A stretch of DNA of 64,000 nt, from positions 3,857,151 to 3,921,150 of the forward strand of contig CM035235.1 of NCBI GenBank assembly GCA_020226215.1. The letters run 5' to 3'. This DNA comes from Sindora glabra (lineage: Eukaryota; Streptophyta; Magnoliopsida; Fabales; Fabaceae). This document shows, in pieces, positions 36,960 through 49,900 of this stretch. The first letter of the stretch is position 1. Each line of letters starts with the position of its first letter. The notes below the pieces were generated by a model. That model ran no database searches, was not told the origin of the DNA, and saw nothing but the letters and a program-made list of their open reading frames with translations. Position numbers and translations under genes: made by a program.

Positions 36960-37808
36960 AATTATATAATCCAATTATTTGATTAAGTCATAGTTTTCAT
37001 TAATTTAAAATATCTTTCTAGTAAAATGGAAATATTTTGTATTATATTCATACAACTTAAATAAATAGAAATAATATCTGAACTGTGAAGCCTTGACAAA
37101 ATTCAAATTGAAGAATATTTAATTTGAAATATAGTACTTAAAAATTGATATAAAAATATTAATAAGTTTTAAATATATTAATTTAATTTTAATTTTTAAA
37201 TTTTTTAAAAATATAATATATATAAGAATATAATTTGATTGATACTTTTATATTAAATTTTAACTTATTTAAAATATTTTCATAATATAATCAAATAAAT
37301 CATGTTATATGTATAATAGTGAAGGTTACAAAAAAAAATAAAAAAGAAAATATGCTATTAAAAAAATAAAAAAAAGAGAAACAATGGGTAAACTAAAAAG
37401 TAAGATAAAAATTGAAAATGAATGTATAGTTAAGTAATTTAATTTGATTAATTAATTAATTAAAATATATTTTTAGTATATTTAAAATGAAAAATAATAA
37501 CAAAAATAAAATAAAATAAATTATATTACAAGGATTTTTTTAGCCATATTGGCGTTTGGTCATAAGAACATAAATTATTGTGTTGAAAATAAATTATATA
37601 TTTAAGTAATTTAATTTAATTAAATATTTAATTTATTTAAAATATTTTTATAATAAAAATAACACTGATCATATAATATCTATGCAATTCAATAATATTG
37701 TTATTTGAGCTATAAATGAAAAAATGTGTAATAGAGTATATAGAAGAAAGTAAAACAACTTGTGAGTTATAAAACCACGATAAAATTTCAATTAATATAC
37801 TTAAAATA
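36960..37808. repeat. AT-rich tandem array, copy B, part left of the Helitron
   Basis: Matches 6190-7070 of copy A. It is cut at TTAAAATA (37801-37808), where the Helitron begins. Confidence 0.7.
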
Positions 37809-40800
37809 CTAGCTTAGTTCCCGTGCATATGCATGGGTGCTTATCATTTTTTAATGATGCAATTTTAAAAATCTTCATAATTTTAATAATAGATAACATA
37901 TTTAATTAATTTAATAAAACTTATGTTTGAAAAAAAATCCTACTTGAATTAGAATTGAAATGTATCAATCAATGGAAATATTATTTATAAATAAATTAAT
38001 GGTAAAGTATTGAACATACACTAAGTTGTTCTTAATATTGATGATAAAAAATGCAAAAGGCTACTTTAATAATTTAGATAAAATATTACATCATTGTGAA
38101 AAAAAAAAACCCTTTAAACTTATAAAAACATGAGTGAAATCAGACCATTTTTCGTATTATGAAAAAGAAAGTAAAGAAAAATACAAATAGTATTATTCAT
38201 TTCCAAATTAGGAAGACATAAAATTAGTATTAAATATGAGTTAATTTTAATTTAGTATTAATAATTTCATGAATCTTATATTAATTTAGTATTGTGATCA
38301 CTTTATACAATTTAAATCTATAATAGATTTATTATTAAAAAGTGTCACAAACAGATTTCTTTTTTTTTGCTTTAATATAACACTAATAATTTATTTAAAA
38401 TTTTGAATATTTCATTCAAAATTCCTAGCAAGGAATTCATACATATATGCACCACATACAAATATTTGACTTCAATATTCTAAGAAGAATCTACCATCTT
38501 CATTATGCATTTAATTTAATTATATACCTCCCGTGATGATATTCTCCAAATTGCTTCACAACTATACAAATATTTGGAATAATGGCAAGACAAGCCATAA
38601 TGACTTCATAGAGATTAGCTCTGGTTACTTGTATTACAATTTCTCTGCATTATTAATTAATTCAAAACCAATATTATGTGTTATGATATGTACACCTCAT
38701 TTTATATAGTACAAGCTAAAGATAGGTAGACTTGATAATAATTGGTATTCTTGCTTATACCAATATTTTGATACAATCATTTATAATCAAAATCATTAAT
38801 GCAAGATTCAATAAAAAAATGTTATACCATTAACAACCAGAATAGATGGATTAATTGACTGACAAATGCATTTAATCATAGCACTTCAGTTTTGTGACAA
38901 TAAGAGTGAGGATGAAATATTGAGTTGATATAGCTACAATATCTTGTGGATGAATGCATTTGTAGCTTGCTCTATAGCCAAGTCGCTAAGCTTTGAGCAT
39001 TGATGTTATCACTAACACAAAGTCAATAAGCTAACAAGAATAGTAGCTTGTACAGACATGCGTGGATCTCAAGAAAAACTAAAGATAGCAAGGGAAAGGC
39101 TGGGGAGCATCAAAAGAAAATAACATAATTTTTTCATAATTACAAAAATAATAATATGTAAAATAAAGTGCAATATTTCAACTAACCTTTTCTTCAACTT
39201 CCCATGACATTCCATTTTGAGTTTTCTTTTATAGGAAGGAGTATGTGAAAAGCTCATCACCTACATGCCATATAATATATGTTCAGAATTCCTCCATATA
39301 AAGATGCATCAATGTATATGATAATAACAAATATATAATAAACAAAATAAAATACACACCCCATTAACCATTGCCCAACAAAACCATTATAATTCCTTCA
39401 TAACAAGTGGCATCACCGTTCAAACATAGACCAAATAATCAATGTGTAACTTAACATCACATGCATCAACCCATGAAGCATTCACTCTAGCTAATCAACG
39501 TAAATCAAAATATGAACTATAATAAAATCAAGCATAGGAACTATATCTATATATTAACCAATAGTTCCATGCTTAACAATAATTAATAATAATACTTTGA
39601 TGGGTAATTCAAATAGATCTGAAAAGCATGCTATTTAAGCAAAACACAACATAATTAAATCTTAAATTGTGTAAACTAAATAAGGACCACGAACATAAAT
39701 AATCAGATAAATGACAAAGCATAACTTAACATACATTATAGCAACATAGCTGGATGTTCATGGATAACCAAATTAAAAGAACGTGGAGCTAGCCAAGATA
39801 AATACTACCCTCACATGGCAGGGCTTATACCCATCATGTTTTGCACAATATGCAAATGAAAATAGAGTAAGCTCCAAAATTCAAGATGCAGAAAGAGACT
39901 TAGAATGAATAATTGCAAAATGATGTTATATGAGAAAGGAATGGTTGAAAGCCACCTAAAATGTGAGTGGAGAGTACTTATGTCACAAGAGAAGCATTTT
40001 ATGGTATTAAGTATTGAATCAACCAAAAGAAGAAACCATCTCTCAATATCTTGACATATTTGATTAATTAAAATTGTGAGGCAAAAAGGCAAATTAGATA
40101 ACATAATTCTGAGAGCCAATTATGCATTTAATAACCCCACTCTCACCCTTTATTATCATCGCTAAGAAAAACTAATGCTAAAAATAATTATCAGTGCAAA
40201 GCAAAATGATGAAAAGGAAAGAAAATTACCAATTAATTAATTTTACATTTCCATGATGCCTCATTAGATCACTGACCACCACCTTGTGGAACAACTAAAA
40301 AGCTCAATAGTAAATAAATGGATCCATAACAAATACATTTGCTACAATCAAGACATACATATTTCATCATTGGAAAGATACTAAATAACTAATATCTTGC
40401 ATCTATTACAAAATTGCAATTTAGAAACAATGAGATAACAAAATAGTAAGAATGGTTTGTAATGGAATAATCATGTAAAACTTGAAAATAAAGAAATAAT
40501 GTAAAAATTCAATTTCTAGACACGAACACATTCACGAAAGTTATAAAATGAGGAAAATTTACTGATAAAGTCATCAAGAAAGTTACTGGACTCCCAAAAC
40601 TTCATGCATTAACAAAAGTATTTTGAATGGATGTTAAGTACTTGTAAAACTCTTCATATTGAAGGAATACAAAATAACTAGTAGTGAAATATTTTGAATA
40701 AATTTGAGAGATTATTAGTTCTTTTAGAAGTTTTTGTTGCTAGTTTTTTGGATACTGGAACCTCAATTTCTTCCCCCTCCAATAGTTAAACTCACACATA

Positions 40801-43153
40801 TTAGTAAAATTGAAGAGAGTTATTAGACTTACAAGGCTTAATGCATTAACAAAGTTATTGATTTACAAACACCAAATAATTATCCACCACATACTCCTCT
40901 TCCTCTATTTTGAATGTTCAAGTTCAAATGAGAGAATGAATTATCAATAAATTCATTGATAGGTTACCATTTTGGATATTAAAATCCCAAATTAGATCCA
41001 TTATCCAAGCAATTAGATGTAATTATTCTAGAAAACCTTGTTGCTATTAAAGATTTAGTGATAAATTATTATAAGAACTCTAATCAAGATCAGTTTCATC
41101 TTGCCCTTTCTATGGCTAATGCATCAGACTGCAAAGCATGGTTTCCATAATTATTCACATAAGATTTTCCTTAGAGGAAAGAAGACTATCATTTATAAAG
41201 AATAGATCTAGGTAGTCTATAACAATATTTCCCTTTGGTAACACTAATAAAAAATATTGATCAAAGGTAGCAAAAAAGAGTTATGCTTTTTCACAGTAAA
41301 ATTTAATGTCTGCAACATATTGCTCAAGAGTAGCATACTTACAAAATGGAAAATAGTTACCAGAACATAAAATAAAGAAACCCAAGGATAAACCAGTCTT
41401 TAGAATATCAGAAAGCATAAAAAATTCAAATAAATTTGAAGGCACAAAAGAGTTATGATCACAAATATTTTCAAGCAAGAGAACCCTTGCAAGTAATAAA
41501 TTTACACAACAACAAAGTCTTGAGTTGGTATAGACATGATGGTAAGAAATATGACACAGATCACACAAATGTTTTCATCTCAAAATTGAATAGGGCAAAA
41601 AAAATAGTTAACACAACCAGCGATGAGAATACAAACACAATGAAAAGCAGAATTGGATACAGTTAAAAATGGATTCATTACCTTAGAATGAACAACCATG
41701 TGTCCCATAAAAATTCATTTTTTTGCAATATCTAAACTAAGATAAGGAAAGAGAGGATAAGGAAAGAGAGGTGTGAAGTTTGATAGAAATACTAAAGTAG
41801 CTCTAAGTTGCTTCAATCTTCATTAGCTCACCATTTACTCCCTGGTTTCTTTATTATCATTCCCAAGTTTGGGACTGCAAAAAGAAGAAGACAGAGGGAG
41901 AAGCTAGATATACAAAATAAAAAAAATTAGTTGAAAATTCAAATTCAGTTCAAATATCTCTAAAGGTGAATCGCAAAATGATACAATCAAATTCGAGTTA
42001 GTTGAATTTTGCCATTTATAGCATTGGATAGATTTCAAATAGTTTGGACTAAGTCACAAATACCTTTATATGTATGACTTTCGAATTCTAGGAGTTTAAA
42101 ATAAATGGAGATATAAATAGATATAGAAAATGATCAAGAATCCTAATCCTAATAAAAATAATATAATATTTATTACATTTCAAAATTAATGGAAAATTGA
42201 AAGATTAAGACAAAATTCATTCTTTCAATTAATGCCCATAAAATCCAAAAAAAAGCAACTAAATGAAAATAGGGGCTATCAAAAACCAAAATTAAGGTTT
42301 ATGTGTGCATTAACATTTCATTCACTACATCATGGTCAAATGCCCTTAATCCTTCCATTTGCAAGATCAAAATGAAAATCATGGATCAAGTTAGATTTTC
42401 AAAATCAATGCATAGAGAAAATGGTAAAAAAGATAGTACGTCTAATAATAATAAAAATGAAAAATACAAATATCACCAAAATAGCAAAAACAAAAACATA
42501 TAAAGCTGAACATGGAAAAGTGAAGGTTTTAAACAATAAAAGCCAAAAAAAAATTTCGTGAAAGAATAGATTGCAAAATGGAAAATTCAATAGCTAATGT
42601 GAAATGTGTAATAAATTATGGAAATATCAAATTTTACTACTACTCCTAATTTATTATTGCAGAACGTGTAGGACTAAAAAATAGTCAAATAATCAAAAAA
42701 TTGAGCAAAATGCTCAAAAAAATTTTCAAATAACCCATTCACCATAGCAACAAAAAATTGAAAGAAGGACTTAGTGATCGTGGTTAAGCAATGAAGAAAT
42801 GACGAAGGAAATGTAGACTGCTTATATAAGCAACGGGAGATACCCAAAAAAATTATCAAACAATCTGCTCACTAAAGCAACGAAAAAGTGATTGAGATAA
42901 GGACCTGGCGATTGTGGGCGAGCAATGGAGGAGTAATGGAAAAGATGTAAACATCGAGGGTAGTCTCACCGAGTCCCAATAGGAAGAGATAAGAAACACC
43001 CCAACACTGCAAGTGAATGCCACAATCATGCTAAGAGGAAGAAAACAACCATTATAGCACTGTGTTAGGTGCATGAGAACAACTCATATGAGAAATTCAT
43101 GGGCCGAAAAGTTTTAAAAGCCTAAAATCATGGCAAATATATAATTAAATAGA
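37809..43153 (-). mobile_element. Helitron, non-autonomous or decayed, 5,345 bp, both ends defined
   Basis: On the minus strand the element starts TCTATTTAATTATATA (from 43153) and ends, at 37809, with a stem-loop followed by 7 bases and CTAG. The palindrome CCCGTGCATATGCATGGG lies at 37820-37837 (one G-T pair). 5'-TC, a 3' hairpin and 3'-CTRR inserted between host A and T are the defining Helitron signature. Copy A has the intact empty site: TTAAAATA followed directly by TATCACTTAAAAG near 7062-7086, and no bases were duplicated. Inside I see no Rep or PIF1-type helicase motif; reading frames are short (largest about 102 codons, 39811-40119 minus, hydrophobic, not recognised). Its base composition is less extreme than the array around it. 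Confidence 0.9.
37820..37837 (-). terminator. 3'-terminal hairpin of the Helitron
   Basis: An 18-base palindrome with a single G-T wobble, 7 bases from the terminal CTAG when read on the minus strand. In Helitrons this hairpin acts as the stop signal of rolling-circle transposition. Confidence 0.85.
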
Positions 43154-43902
43154 TATCTATTAAAAATTGATATTCAAAAAATGTAAATAAAAATTTAATA
43201 AATGAATTTAATTTTAATTTTAAAATATTTATTAAAAATTAAAATATATAATTAATTATTTTAATCAATATTTTTATATTAAATTTATAAATTATTTAAA
43301 ATATATTTAGAAAAAATTAAATCTTATATGTTATATCTATAATTTTCTATGACGTTAAAATCTAGTCATATATAATAGTCATGGACAAAAAAAATGAAAA
43401 ATAGTTGAATGAAAAAATAATATAAGAATTAAAAATAAAATATGTAGTTAAATAATTTATTTAAATTAAATAAATCAAATTATTTAAAATAATCTTATAA
43501 TAAAAATAAAATATATTATGTGGTGTATATATTTCTTAATTATATTAGTGCTTTAATTATAATATAAACAACATAAATGAACATTAAAAAGGAAAAGAAA
43601 AGGAAGAAAAAATATGCTATAGAGCAAATAAAAAAGAGAAAAATAATGGATGAATTATAAAATAATATAAAATTTAAAATACAATGTTTAATTAAGTAAT
43701 TTCATTAAATTAAATATTTTAACTTATTTACAAAAAATTATAACAAATATCATGCTACATATATATTTCTTAGTAATATTGATGTTTGAACTATAAATAA
43801 CAGAAACGAACATTGAAAAAGAAAGAAGAAAAAAATATAACACAACAAATAAAAAGAAGAGAAACAATTTGAGAACTATAGAATAATATAATAGTTAAAA
43901 TA

Positions 43903-43990
<88 letters not shown>

Positions 43991-45080
43991 TTAAGTAATT
44001 TGATTGAATTAACTTATTTAAAATGTTTTATAATAAAATATATTATATCAATAATATTAATCTTTAAAATTAAAATATTATGAATAAATATAAAAAATAT
44101 GCAAGAAAATAGATAATCAAACGGTCTATAAGTCGTTAAACATTGACAATCCCAATTAATGTATATTAAGTTTTAAACATAGCGGTTAACAACTGATATA
44201 AAAAATATTGAAAAAATTTTTAAAATAAATTTAATTTAATTTTTCATATTTTTTTTAAATAATAAAATATATAATTAATTATTTTTATTAATATTTTTTA
44301 TATTTAAATTTTAATATATTTAAAATATGTTTATAATAAAATTAAATATATTGTATTATATTTATTCTATTTTTTAATATTAGAATCCAAATTATAAATA
44401 AAAGCCGTGAACATAAAAAAATGGAACAAAATAGATAAGGAGGATGAAAAATGATTAAATTATAAAGTAATATGAGATTTAAGAAAGTCAAGTGGTTTAA
44501 TTAAATTACATTTTTTAACTTATTTAAATTATTTTTATAATAAAAATAAAATATATAATTTTTATTTATATTAATATTAAATTACAAATAATATAAGAGA
44601 ATATAAAAAAAGTGTGTAATGAAGTAAATAGTGAGTTATATTATAATATAAGAATTGAAATCAAATTGTAGTTAAATAATTCAATTGAATTTAACTTATT
44701 TACAAATAAAATGTATCATGTTATATTTATAATATTAAGGAATATTGACATTCTAATTAAGTTACAAATAACATGAGTGAATATGAAAAAATGCAATAAG
44801 TTAGATAAAAAAGAAATGATATGTGTAAAATTTAATGGAGTAATAGAACAAATAAAAGGAAGTTAAACTATATAATAATTTAAAGGTAATAAAAATATAA
44901 AAAGAAATTTAATAAAATTAAATCTTTATTTTATTTAAAATATTTTTATAATAAAAATCAAATATATCATATTATATATATTATTTTAAAATTAGCTTGT
45001 AATTAATAAAAGTGAACGTAAAAAATAAAATAATTAAAAAATAATATTTATATACTATAATAGTGTAATATCATAAATAA
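43154..45080. repeat. AT-rich tandem array, copy B, part right of the Helitron
   Basis: Resumes the copy-A sequence at about 7071 and follows it to 8980 with many small indels. Confidence 0.7.
43905..43989. repeat. (AT)n microsatellite, about 42 repeats
   Basis: A pure AT run of about 85 bp. Copy A has only about four repeats at the same place (about 7843). Confidence 0.95.
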
Positions 45081-45323
45081 AAATAAAAAAATTATATAAG
45101 AACTTAAAAGTATGAAAACAAAAATAATTATATGTAAGATAGAAAATAAAAATGAAAAAGGAATAATTGAACGACTTTAGTTTTGAGTGGGAAAAGGAAG
45201 TAGAAGAGGAAGGAGAAGATGACACATTTCCCTTATCTAGGGGAAATAAAAGTCTCTTTTAGTAATGTAAAATAGACATATAATGCTTGTAAGTTTTAAT
45301 TGGAAGGAAATAGCTTTTCTCTA

Positions 45324-46989
45324 TGATGGCTAGGTTTTCCAACACAAAGGGGAATGGTGATGATACCATAACGAAGGAACCTCTTGATCCAGGTAATTTC
45401 TCAAAGAAAGAAGACACTAACTAAGACTGGGGAAATGTATCATAGGAAAAGCTTATGGGAGGACCAAACGGAGGACTAGATAGAGATCTAGAGAACTTAC
45501 TTGCAAATCAAAAGGCAAAAATTTTGTATCACAATTGGAATCAATACTTACCTGAAATTCACTTTGAGGAAGAGCTGATTGATGAACTTTGCCTTCCATA
45601 GTGTAATTCCCTTGTAATCAAGTTACTTAAGCACATGATTAGTTATCAAGTTCTGAAAAGGAAGTTGGAACAAATGTGCAAGATTAATGGCTTAATAAAG
45701 ATAATCGATCTTGACCATGATTTCTTTTAGTCAAATTTTCTATGGATAGTGATCAGGATTATGTGATGATTGAGGGTGCTTGGCTTATTTTTTTTTATCA
45801 TTATCTCATAATGCAAAAGTGGACCCTTGAGTTTATTCCTACCGTTCATTCAATTTCTTCCACCTTAGCTTGGATTCATATACTTGAATTAAACATTCTA
45901 TACTATAGAGCTAATACATTAAGAGTAATCGCCATGATAATAGGCAAACCTATTAAAATACATAGAAACACTCTTATGGCTTCTGGGAGTAAATTTGCTC
46001 GTTTATGTGTCGAAATTGATTTTACAAAACCTTTAGTCTCTCAAGTAATGATTAAAGGGTGCTAGTTAAAAGTGGAGTATGAGGGTCTTCATAAACTATG
46101 TTTCAATTGTGGTCAATATGGTCATAATGTTGATCAGTGCACATTAAGAAATGTTAAGGGGAATTTAGATTTGGAGACAGGAGAAACCTTTAATCAGGAT
46201 GTTCTGTTTGGTGAATGGATGATGGCTTTAAGAAGAAAAAAGGCTAACGTTAAATCTAAACAACTTGAACCTAATCAATATGCTGAAATTGGACAATAAG
46301 CTCAGATAATGGAATAGAAACTTCAAAATACCTTTGAAGTTCTATCTAATATAAATGATAAGGAAGAAGGAATTACTACTAATGAAACTGTACAAGCTCC
46401 CTTCAATCCTAATCTCACTCTTCTGTCTCTTTCTTAGGTTATCTCCAAAAAGTCTAAATTTACCCATAACCTACTCGGTGTTAGAATGAAACAATAAAAA
46501 GAAAACCAAGATGTTAATAAACCTTAAGGAATTCTAAAAAGTCTGTTGTTTGGAACACACCTAATTAAAGATGCTACAGCTAAAAGAAAACTTCCTTTTT
46601 CTTTCTCAAGATCTCAATAGCTTCTTAAAAGTCCTCATGAATTAAGTTTTAATGTGAACCTAAAGGATAATCAAATGCATCTAGATGTGCCTATTATGAA
46701 GAAATCCCTTGGGGATCGCTAACTTAATAACTCTCTTACTCAAGGAGATCATAGAGGTAAACCTCTAGATATGGATCCTGCTAACATGGTGGAAAGAAAT
46801 GAATCAGAAGATGAAGTTGAAGATAGTGATAATAGTATTGCAAAGTTTTTGACTCTAGAGATGAAATTATATATGAGGATTCCTAATGAATCTGATATGG
46901 TATTCTTTTTTTCTCATTCTAATGTTATCAACTATGTATTTACTTCCTTCTTTCTCTATTCTATCTTGGAATATTCGAGGAGCAGCTAA
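45324..46989 (+). pseudogene. LINE ORF1 remnant: DUF4283-like domain and CCHC zinc knuckle
   Basis: From the ATG at 45324 the frame is broken repeatedly. A stretch at 45742-46065 (EGAWLIFFYHYLIMQKWTLE) is typical of the DUF4283 region of plant LINE ORF1, a nucleic-acid-binding protein that coats the element RNA. Just after it, CFNCGQYGHNVDQC at 46099-46140 keeps the full C-x2-C-x4-H-x4-C zinc-binding pattern. A stop at 46063-46065 separates the two parts. The acidic tail near 46790-46860 is followed by the start of ORF2. Confidence 0.85.
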
Positions 46990-49900
46990 CATGGACGCTA
47001 GGAGGCATATGAAAAATCTTCTTTAACTTTATAATCGGATATTGTGCTTCTTCTAGAAACCCATATCCTTTTCAATAAACTTAAAAACTAGTGGAATAAA
47101 GAAAGATATAATCTTATTGCCATATAGGACCTTCAGGAACTTTTTAGAAAGATTTGGATTTTGTGTAATCATTCCTCCTTTTCTATCACTACTATAAGAA
47201 GTCATAGTTAGTACATTATTATTCAAATTATAACTGGAGGGAGATCTTGGATCTTAATTGCTATCTATGCTAGTCTGGCTACCTCAAATAAGAGCCTTAT
47301 GTGGAATGATTTAAGATCTTTCTTCCTGGAATCTTAAGAGCCAGTAGTGACCATTGGTGATTTCAATGATATTGCTTCTGTTGAGGAAAAGAGAGGAGGT
47401 CATTTATGCATAAGAAGAATAGGTTTATTTAATGAAAATTTAGCAGCATCTGATCTTATGAATTTATGCTTTAATAGTCCTAAATTTACATGGCACGAAT
47501 ATGTAAATAATAGATGCATTTATTCTCAAAAGCTAGACAGAGCTCTTGCTAATCCAGAATGGTGGAACTTGTTTCCAGAAGCCATGGTCTTCCATTTACC
47601 AAGGACTTACTTTAATCATCATCCTATTTTGCTAAGAAATAATAGCTATCTTGCAATTCCCAGATACAAGCCCTTTTATGTTGAAACTACTTGGATTGCT
47701 CATGAGCAATTTAAAGAAGTAGTGCATTAAGGTTGGCATACTTCTCATTCTAATATCTCCCACAAGTCACATTATCTTCAAAAAAAGTGCTTGGAATTCA
47801 ATAAGAAAGTTTTTAGAAACATTTTTCATTATAAAAGAAGAATACTTAACATATTAGCTAAAGTTCAACAGGATCTCTCTTATCATTACTCTCATAATTT
47901 GGCCCTTTTTGAAAGATAACTAAATGATGATTTTAATGTGGTCCTTAATTAGGAAGAGATGTTTTGGTTCCAAAAATCAAGACTTTAGAAACTTAATCAG
48001 GGGGACTAGTGTACTAAATATTTCCACACCACTGCAATTGTTAGAAGGAGGTGAAATAATGTTGAATACTTAAAGATAGCTAATAGTAGCTGGTCTATTA
48101 ACCAGCAAAAAATTAAGGAAGAAATTTTCAACCATTTCCAAGATTTATTATGCACTAAAGAGAATAAAGCTAGTTCTAATTTGGTTTTAGATAGTTTTCC
48201 TTCCTTACAGCCTCATGATCAATCCTTCTTTATGGCTCCTGTTAGCAAACTTGAAGTTTATGTAGCCCTTTAATCTATAAGGTTTTTCAAATCTCCAAGA
48301 TTGGATGGTTTCCAAGCTATCTTTTTTAACATTTATTGGGACATTGTTAGTGATTCCCTCTAGAATGTGGTTAAGGATGCTTTTTATATAGGGAAAATGC
48401 TAGAGGGTATAAGAGAAATCTTACTTGTTGTTATCCCTAAAAAAGAGCCACATCAAGTTATCACAGATTTCAAACCCATTAGTTTATGTAATGTGGTTTA
48501 TAAAATTATTACGAAGGTCTTAGTCAATAGAATCAGACCTTTCCTCCCCACAATCATAAATTCTTTCTAAAGTAGTTTCATTCTAGGGAGGAACACGGTT
48601 GATAATATTATGCTTTTCTAAGAATTACATTATTTTATTCAAAAGACTAACAACAAAAAGGAGCTATGATGTTCAAAATTGATTTAGAAAAAGCTTATGA
48701 TAAAGTTGACTAGGATTCTCTTAAGTGGACTCTGCATAAATTCTAGTTTCCTAAAAGAATTATCAATCTGATCAGGAGTTGTGTAGCTGGATCCTTTTTC
48801 AAAATTCTCTTGAATGGAGAACCTTTAGACCCTTTCACCCCTAAAAGAGGTATTAGACAGGGAAATCCTCTCTCTCCCTATCTTTTTATTCTTTGCATAG
48901 AGGTCTTTACCCATATCATTCATAAAAAGGTGGAAAAAAATGAATGGATTCTTGTGAAGGTTTCCAAAGAAAGCCTTCCTATTTCCCATCTTTTTTTTGG
49001 CTAATGATGTTCTTTTGTTCTCTAAGGGAACCATTAATCAAGCTAAAGTGATTTTAGCTTCCCTAAAGGAATTTTGTAGATTCTCAAGAATGAAGATAAA
49101 CTTTCATAAATCCAAAGCTCTTATATCCCCAAAGATCCTTAAAAGAATAGCTTTCAATATAGAGCTGGTTAGTTGGATAAGTTTCATAGATGATATAAAG
49201 AGATATCTTGGTGTGCCTTTATTCAGGAGAAGGGTGAGTAAGGTTCACTTCTAGTTTATTATTCAAAAATTGAAAGCTAAACTTTTAGCTTGGAAAAGTA
49301 GTCTCCTTAACCTTGCTGGAAGAATCACATTGGCTTAAATAGTTTTGAATGCCATCCTTATTTATTTTATGCAATTTGCCCTCCTTCCTATTGGAACATG
49401 TGATAAAATAGACTAAATTGTTAAAAGCTTTATATAGAGGTCTCATCAAATGTCTTGAGGTCTTCATCTTGTTAATTGGGAGACTATCACTCTCGTAAAA
49501 AAATATGGTGGCTCGGGGATCCAAAAAGCTAGGGATTCTAATCTTGCTTTAATGGGAAAATTAAGATGGAGTATAATTCATGAAGAAAAAAACCTTGGGT
49601 TTTAGTTCTCAGGTAGAAATATCTTCCAAGAGAATTTCATTCTTTCAAATTCTATTGTCCCAAGAGAGCTTCCCTAATCTAGAAGGATATTGTGTAAAGT
49701 ACTTCTGAGTTTAGAAATGGTTTGCAATTGTGCATTGAATCTAGTAAGAACACAAGATTTTAGTTGATCGATAGGTTAGAGACTATAAGCTTGAAGATGT
49801 GATTCCCAATATTCATCAAGAAGACAAAGATCTTTTTATCAAGGATTTCATCTTGAAAGGGAAAAGGAACCTAAACCTAATTAAAACCTATATCCCTAAG

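Noticed and set aside
37809..43153. Short frames such as 39811-40119, 41281-41568 and 42303-42503 as genes of the Helitron
   Set aside because: Hydrophobic or low-complexity, no Rep, helicase or RPA motif; most likely chance frames in decayed cargo.
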